The notes under the pieces were generated by a model. That model was not told where the DNA came from. It made no database searches and worked only from the letters and a program-made list of their open reading frames with translations. Below are positions 7,253-10,630 of a stretch of DNA of 10,630 nucleotides, piece by piece. The DNA is from an uncultured Porphyromonadaceae bacterium. Its GTDB lineage: Bacteria > Bacteroidota > Bacteroidia > Bacteroidales > Muribaculaceae. The stretch lies in the NCBI GenBank assembly GCA_900552325.1, contig URZG01000055.1, forward strand, positions 1 through 10,630, read 5' to 3'. Made by a program: the position numbers and the translations under genes. The first letter of the stretch is position 1; every line of letters begins with the position of its first letter.

Positions 7253-7828
7253 ATGACCGACTTCAAAGAAGAAATCAGAAAAGCTGTGGATGTGCTCCGC
7301 CGGGGAGGTATAATTCTTTACCCCACTGATACAGTGTGGGGTATCGGTTGCGATGCCACCAATTCGGCGGCAGTACGGCGTATATATGAACTCAAGCGGC
7401 GCGCAGACCACAAGGCGATGATAGTACTGGTGGACTCCCTCGCGAAACTCGAACGCCATGCCGACGGAATTCCGGAGGTCGCCTACGATCTCATAGAGGC
7501 TTCCGAACGACCGCTGACGATTGTCTACGACCGCGGAATCGGTCTGGCTCCAGAGCTGCTTGGCCCTGACGGCTCAGTAGGCATACGGCTTACCCGCGAA
7601 GCCTTCTCGGCAGGGTTATGCCGCGCTCTCGGGCGCCCGCTGGTCTCCACGTCGGCCAATATAAGTGGCGAAAAAGCCGCCCGGTGTTTTTCCGAAATCT
7701 CCGAAGAGGTTACCGGTGGCGTGGATTTCATCGCTGACTACCGCCGCGACGAGGCTGCAGGTACTTCGCGACCGTCCTGCGTGATGCGCCTGGGAGAATC
7801 CGGACTTTTCAAAATACTGCGACCGTAA
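7253..7828 (+). CDS. tsaC: L-threonylcarbamoyladenylate synthase (YrdC/Sua5/TsaC family)
   Basis: Cytoplasmic enzyme that makes threonylcarbamoyl-AMP from threonine, bicarbonate and ATP, the first step of the t6A37 modification of ANN-decoding tRNAs. TsaD with TsaB and TsaE (not in this window) would complete the transfer. The single YrdC domain (about residues 9-190) shows YPTDTVWGIG (23-32), the basic nucleotide-binding stretch KRRADHKAM (48-56), the STSANISGE motif (132-140) and a conserved Ser-Arg-Pro-Ser (172-175). The 191-residue length matches the short TsaC form, and the C-terminal Sua5 domain of the long form is absent. A YciO-like paralogue with another role cannot be fully excluded. 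The ATG at 7253 fits the promoter just upstream and the expected N-terminus. The next gene begins 4 bp after the stop, so the two are probably co-transcribed. Confidence 0.92.
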   Translation: MTDFKEEIRKAVDVLRRGGIILYPTDTVWGIGCDATNSAAVRRIYELKRRADHKAMIVLVDSLAKLERHADGIPEVAYDLIEASERPLTIVYDRGIGLAPELLGPDGSVGIRLTREAFSAGLCRALGRPLVSTSANISGEKAARCFSEISEEVTGGVDFIADYRRDEAAGTSRPSCVMRLGESGLFKILRP

Positions 7829-7832
7829 CAGG

Positions 7833-9257
7833 ATGAGAAGCGAGACAGCACAACGCATACGTTATCTGACCGGAGACTTTCTGGCCACCAACCTCGCATG
7901 GCTGATCTTCAACATAATCCGATACATAGATATCGATGACCTGCATCAGACGCAGTACAACTCACTGGAACATTTTCTTTCCTCCCCGACCGTCATTCTC
8001 GGACAGATTCTCTTTCCGGCACTGATGCTCGGAATCTTCTATCTATCGGGATATTACAATAATCCTTTTTTCAAATCACGAATAGAGGAACTGCTCAACA
8101 CAATGGGCTCCACAGCTATAGGATGCCTTGTGATTTTTTTCATCGCGATAATCAACGACCCCATTCCGGACCGTCAAAGCAATTATATCCTCATACTCTG
8201 GCTGTGGGGACTCCAATGCGGCATTGTATGGTTCACACGTCTGTGCATCACCCAATATGGCATACACAAGATTAACCGCGGCTATTGGAGATTCCCCACC
8301 CTGCTCATAGGGGAATCGGAGGCGGTAGCGGATATTTACGGACGACTCGCGCGACGCTCACACCGTGACGGCTTCGATCTGGTCGGGATTGTCACCGTCG
8401 ATACTCCCTCAGCGGCTGTATCGGGACTATCATTGCCCGCATACCCCCTTTCCGACATCGAGACCGTATGCCGACAGTTTGACATTAAGAACCTGATCGT
8501 GGCCACGAATGACAATGACCACCATGCCACACTCTCGCTGCTGAACCGTCTGTTCTCTCTGGAACTCCCCATCTTCATCTCCCCCACGCTGTTCCACCTT
8601 ATCACCGGCAAACAACGGCTCCGGAATATTTCCGGCGAACCCCTCCTCGACATATCATCGCCGGCCATGAGCCAGAGCACGGCCAATCTCAAAAGATGGG
8701 GCGACGCGCTGGTGTCGGGTATTGCGCTGACCCTCCTCTCCCCACTTCTCGCCATAATAGCCATAACGGTGAAATTCAGTTCAAAAGGGCCGGTATTCTA
8801 TCGCCAGGAACGGATCGGTTATCACAAAAAACCGTTCAAGATATTGAAATTCCGCACCATGCGCGCCGACGCCGAGCCCAACGGGCCTCAGCTTTCCACT
8901 ACCGATGACCCGCGGATAACCCCGGTAGGGCGTATTTTGCGCAAATACAGGCTGGACGAACTGCCGCAGTTCTGGAATGTTCTTGTAGGTGAGATGTCGA
9001 TCGTGGGACCACGCCCTGAGCGCGAATATTTCATACGTCAGATCATGGCCCGCGCACCGTATTACGCGCTGATACATCAGGTACGCCCGGGAATCACCTC
9101 CTGGGGGATGGTACGTCACGGGTATGCCTCCGACGTGGACCAGATGATCGACCGTCTTCAATACGATCTGCTTTATATCGCCAACGTGTCGCTTCTTGTC
9201 GATCTCAAGATACTCGTTTATACGGTCAACACCGTATTCACTGGCAAAGGTTTGTAA
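7833..9257 (+). CDS. WcaJ-type polyprenyl-phosphate sugar-1-phosphate transferase
   Basis: Inner-membrane enzyme that moves a sugar-1-phosphate from a UDP-sugar to undecaprenyl phosphate, the committing step for capsule, exopolysaccharide or O-antigen repeat units. The 474 residues follow the large polyPGT layout. Four N-terminal membrane segments (about 12-32, 52-75, 88-108, 117-139) are followed by a Rossmann-like CoA_binding_3 region (about 150-260). The C-terminal bact_transf domain (about 287-474) has a membrane-dipping helix at 291-314, the KFRTM motif (339-343), the catalytic Asp375-Glu376 in LDELPQFWNVL and VGPRPE (391-396). All expected catalytic residues are intact. The sugar (glucose, galactose or an N-acetyl sugar) cannot be read from sequence. 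It starts 4 bp after tsaC. No other glycosyltransferase, flippase or polymerase gene is visible beside it, which is unusual because such genes normally head a polysaccharide locus. Confidence 0.93.
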   Translation: MRSETAQRIRYLTGDFLATNLAWLIFNIIRYIDIDDLHQTQYNSLEHFLSSPTVILGQILFPALMLGIFYLSGYYNNPFFKSRIEELLNTMGSTAIGCLVIFFIAIINDPIPDRQSNYILILWLWGLQCGIVWFTRLCITQYGIHKINRGYWRFPTLLIGESEAVADIYGRLARRSHRDGFDLVGIVTVDTPSAAVSGLSLPAYPLSDIETVCRQFDIKNLIVATNDNDHHATLSLLNRLFSLELPIFISPTLFHLITGKQRLRNISGEPLLDISSPAMSQSTANLKRWGDALVSGIALTLLSPLLAIIAITVKFSSKGPVFYRQERIGYHKKPFKILKFRTMRADAEPNGPQLSTTDDPRITPVGRILRKYRLDELPQFWNVLVGEMSIVGPRPEREYFIRQIMARAPYYALIHQVRPGITSWGMVRHGYASDVDQMIDRLQYDLLYIANVSLLVDLKILVYTVNTVFTGKGL

Positions 9258-9291
9258 TTCCGATACTTACAATTTTAAACTATAGTCTATT

Positions 9292-10599
9292 TTGCAGACA
9301 CCTCTTTCAGCATACTCCCCAGCCCGGCGGCGCCTCCATAACTGGTGGCTGGTTTTTCTTATCTGGCGCGAACGCCACATCAAGGAGAAGACCCTGATCA
9401 TAATCCTTTCCCTGGCAGTAGGGATAGTGGCCGGACTTGCGGCCATGGTTCTCAAATGGCTGATCCACTTTATATCCGGTGTCCTTACCTCCGGTGTCAG
9501 TATCGCGGGCGCCAACTACATCTACATCATTTATCCGGTGGTAGGAGTTCTGCTTGCCTGCTGGTATGTGCGCGTGGTGGTACGCGACAACATCTCGCAC
9601 GGCGTCACCCGTGTGCTCTATGCGATCTCACAGAACAAAAGCCGACTGAAACCACACAACATGTACACTTCGGTGGTGGCATCGTCGGTGACCATAGGAT
9701 TCGGCGGTTCGGTCGGCGCGGAGGGCCCGATTGTCTACACCGGGGCCGCTATCGGCTCCAATCTCGGACAGGCATTCCGTCTGTCGCCGCGAGTGCTGAT
9801 GATCCTCGTAGGGTGCGGCGCCGCGGCGGGTATCGCCGGTATCTTCAAGGCACCCATCGCCGGTATGCTTTTCACCCTGGAGGTGCTGATGCTCGATCTC
9901 ACCACAGTCACTGTCATGCCGCTCCTCATCTCTTCCATCACGGCGGCATCGGTAGCGTATATCTTCACCGGATATGACCTGGAGTTCTTCTTCGTGCAGT
10001 CGGAGCCTTTCGTTATCGGGCGACTGCATTATTTCGCGCTCCTCGGCATATTCTGCGGTCTGGTATCCCTGTACTTCACCCGGGTGATGAACCTGATGGA
10101 GAAATTTTTCTCACGCCTGCATGTGCAGTGGCGCAAGACACTCTTCGGAGGTCTCATACTGGCGGCGCTGATATTCCTCTTCCCTCCGCTCTACGGCGAG
10201 GGATACGGCTCGATCAACTCACTGCTCAACGGGGATCCCTCCTCTATTGTCGACGGCTCGATTTTCTACAGTGACCGCGCACAGACATGGTTCATAATCC
10301 TTTACATCGGCCTTATAATCCTGCTTAAAGGATTCGCGACATCGGCGACCAACGGAGCCGGCGGCGTGGGCGGCACATTCGCCCCCTCCCTCTATGTGGG
10401 GTGTATGACCGGATTCTTTTTTGCATTCCTCATCAATTCGCTCGGTCTCTTCCCCTCGGGCGCCGACCCTCTCTCTGTCAAAAATTTCGCCCTTATGGGT
10501 ATGGCCGGCGTTATGGCCGGTGTCATGCACGCACCGCTTATGGGCATCTTCCTCACAGCCGAGATGACCGGGGGTTATGAACTGTTCCTGCGCTGCTGA
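9292..10599 (+). CDS. CLC-family chloride transport protein, frameshifted near the right edge
   Basis: Multi-pass membrane protein of the CLC chloride channel/antiporter family. Seen motifs are the gating-glutamate loop GAEGP (Glu144, equal to Glu148 of E. coli ClcA), APIAGMLFTLE (187-197), the anion-pore loop GTFAP (361-365) and EMTGGYELF (424-432) with the pore Tyr429. The residue matching ClcA Glu203, the inner proton glutamate, is Val198, as in CLC channels. The open frame stops at 10597 (TGA, then TAG) after ELFLRC. ClcA continues here as QLILPMII, and one base added near 10591 restores LPLLIVSTLSYGTI. The stop is therefore a frameshift, and the true gene runs beyond the window. There is no ATG between the wcaJ-like gene's stop and the first conserved helix. 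TTG at 9292 (34 bp after that stop) is the only ordinary candidate start, and CTG at 9349 is a poorer one. An in-frame TAG at 9283 bounds it. Confidence 0.88.
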   Translation: MQTPLSAYSPARRRLHNWWLVFLIWRERHIKEKTLIIILSLAVGIVAGLAAMVLKWLIHFISGVLTSGVSIAGANYIYIIYPVVGVLLACWYVRVVVRDNISHGVTRVLYAISQNKSRLKPHNMYTSVVASSVTIGFGGSVGAEGPIVYTGAAIGSNLGQAFRLSPRVLMILVGCGAAAGIAGIFKAPIAGMLFTLEVLMLDLTTVTVMPLLISSITAASVAYIFTGYDLEFFFVQSEPFVIGRLHYFALLGIFCGLVSLYFTRVMNLMEKFFSRLHVQWRKTLFGGLILAALIFLFPPLYGEGYGSINSLLNGDPSSIVDGSIFYSDRAQTWFIILYIGLIILLKGFATSATNGAGGVGGTFAPSLYVGCMTGFFFAFLINSLGLFPSGADPLSVKNFALMGMAGVMAGVMHAPLMGIFLTAEMTGGYELFLRC

Positions 10600-10630
10600 T
10601 AGTCTCCACTCTCTCATACGGCACCATACG
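10591..10630 (+). pseudogene. Out-of-frame continuation of the CLC gene, cut by the window edge
   Basis: After the apparent one-base loss, the shifted frame from 10593 reads LLIVSTLSYGTI with no stop to the last base. This continues the CLC sequence (compare the ClcA segment LPMIITGLG after its pore tyrosine). Bacteroidota homologues often carry C-terminal CBS domains, which would lie off the right edge. Whether this is a real inactivating mutation or a sequencing or assembly error cannot be decided here. Confidence 0.75.

Noticed and set aside
7118..7459. Minus-strand open frame crossing the divergent promoter region
   Set aside because: It overlaps the start of the tsaC-like gene on the opposite strand and covers the -33 element of the leftward promoter. 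It has no recognisable content.
10591..10600. Programmed frameshift in the CLC gene
   Set aside because: There is no slippery heptamer at the shift point and CLC genes are not known to use recoding. A one-base loss or sequencing error is simpler.
1..10630. Defence island, mobile element, CRISPR array or new multi-gene system
   Set aside because: All genes fall into known housekeeping or envelope families. I saw no transposase, integrase, direct-repeat array or toxin-antitoxin pair, and no unexplained stretch longer than about 210 bp.

Overview
The window looks like a chromosomal housekeeping segment from a member of the Bacteroidales (Bacteroidota). The evidence is three exact matches to the Bacteroides-type -7 promoter element (TAnnTTTG), two of them with a TTTG -33 element at 20-21 bp. 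A DUF4827-type lipoprotein, a family I know only from this group, and weak or absent Shine-Dalgarno sequences agree. The fairly GC-rich coding sequence would suit a Muribaculaceae-like genome, but that family-level guess is weak. I see no tRNA, rRNA, CRISPR array, insertion sequence or phage gene.

Left part, minus strand, positions 7045 down to 1. Five genes run in one direction with almost no space between them: a DHH/DHHA1 phosphoesterase (NrnA-like), a DUF4827 lipoprotein, a phosphoglucosamine mutase (glmM), a secreted SH3b-NlpC/P60 peptidoglycan hydrolase, and isoleucyl-tRNA synthetase (ileS), which is cut by the left edge. The first four are 1-18 bp apart and probably form one transcript. 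ileS follows after 48 bp and has its own -7 element. The theme is nucleotide turnover plus cell-wall precursor supply and remodelling, followed by translation.

Middle, 7046-7252. This is a 207-bp divergent intergenic region carrying two back-to-back promoters, one for each arm. A 14-bp inverted repeat lies exactly in the centre of the leftward promoter's spacer.

Right part, plus strand. The genes are a YrdC/TsaC-type threonylcarbamoyl-AMP synthase (t6A tRNA modification), then 4 bp later a WcaJ-type polyprenyl-phosphate sugar phosphotransferase (first step of surface polysaccharide assembly), then a CLC-family chloride transport protein. The CLC gene has no ATG start. Near the right edge it carries an apparent one-base deletion that brings in a stop. 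The restored frame stays open to the end of the window and continues the family's conserved sequence.

I find no undescribed multi-gene system. The points most worth checking are the HIGH motif of IleRS, which has become GIHH (the swapped motif linked to mupirocin hyper-resistance in IleRS2 enzymes), the CLC frameshift with its channel-like Glu-to-Val residue, and the polysaccharide-initiating gene sitting alone between tsaC and clc.
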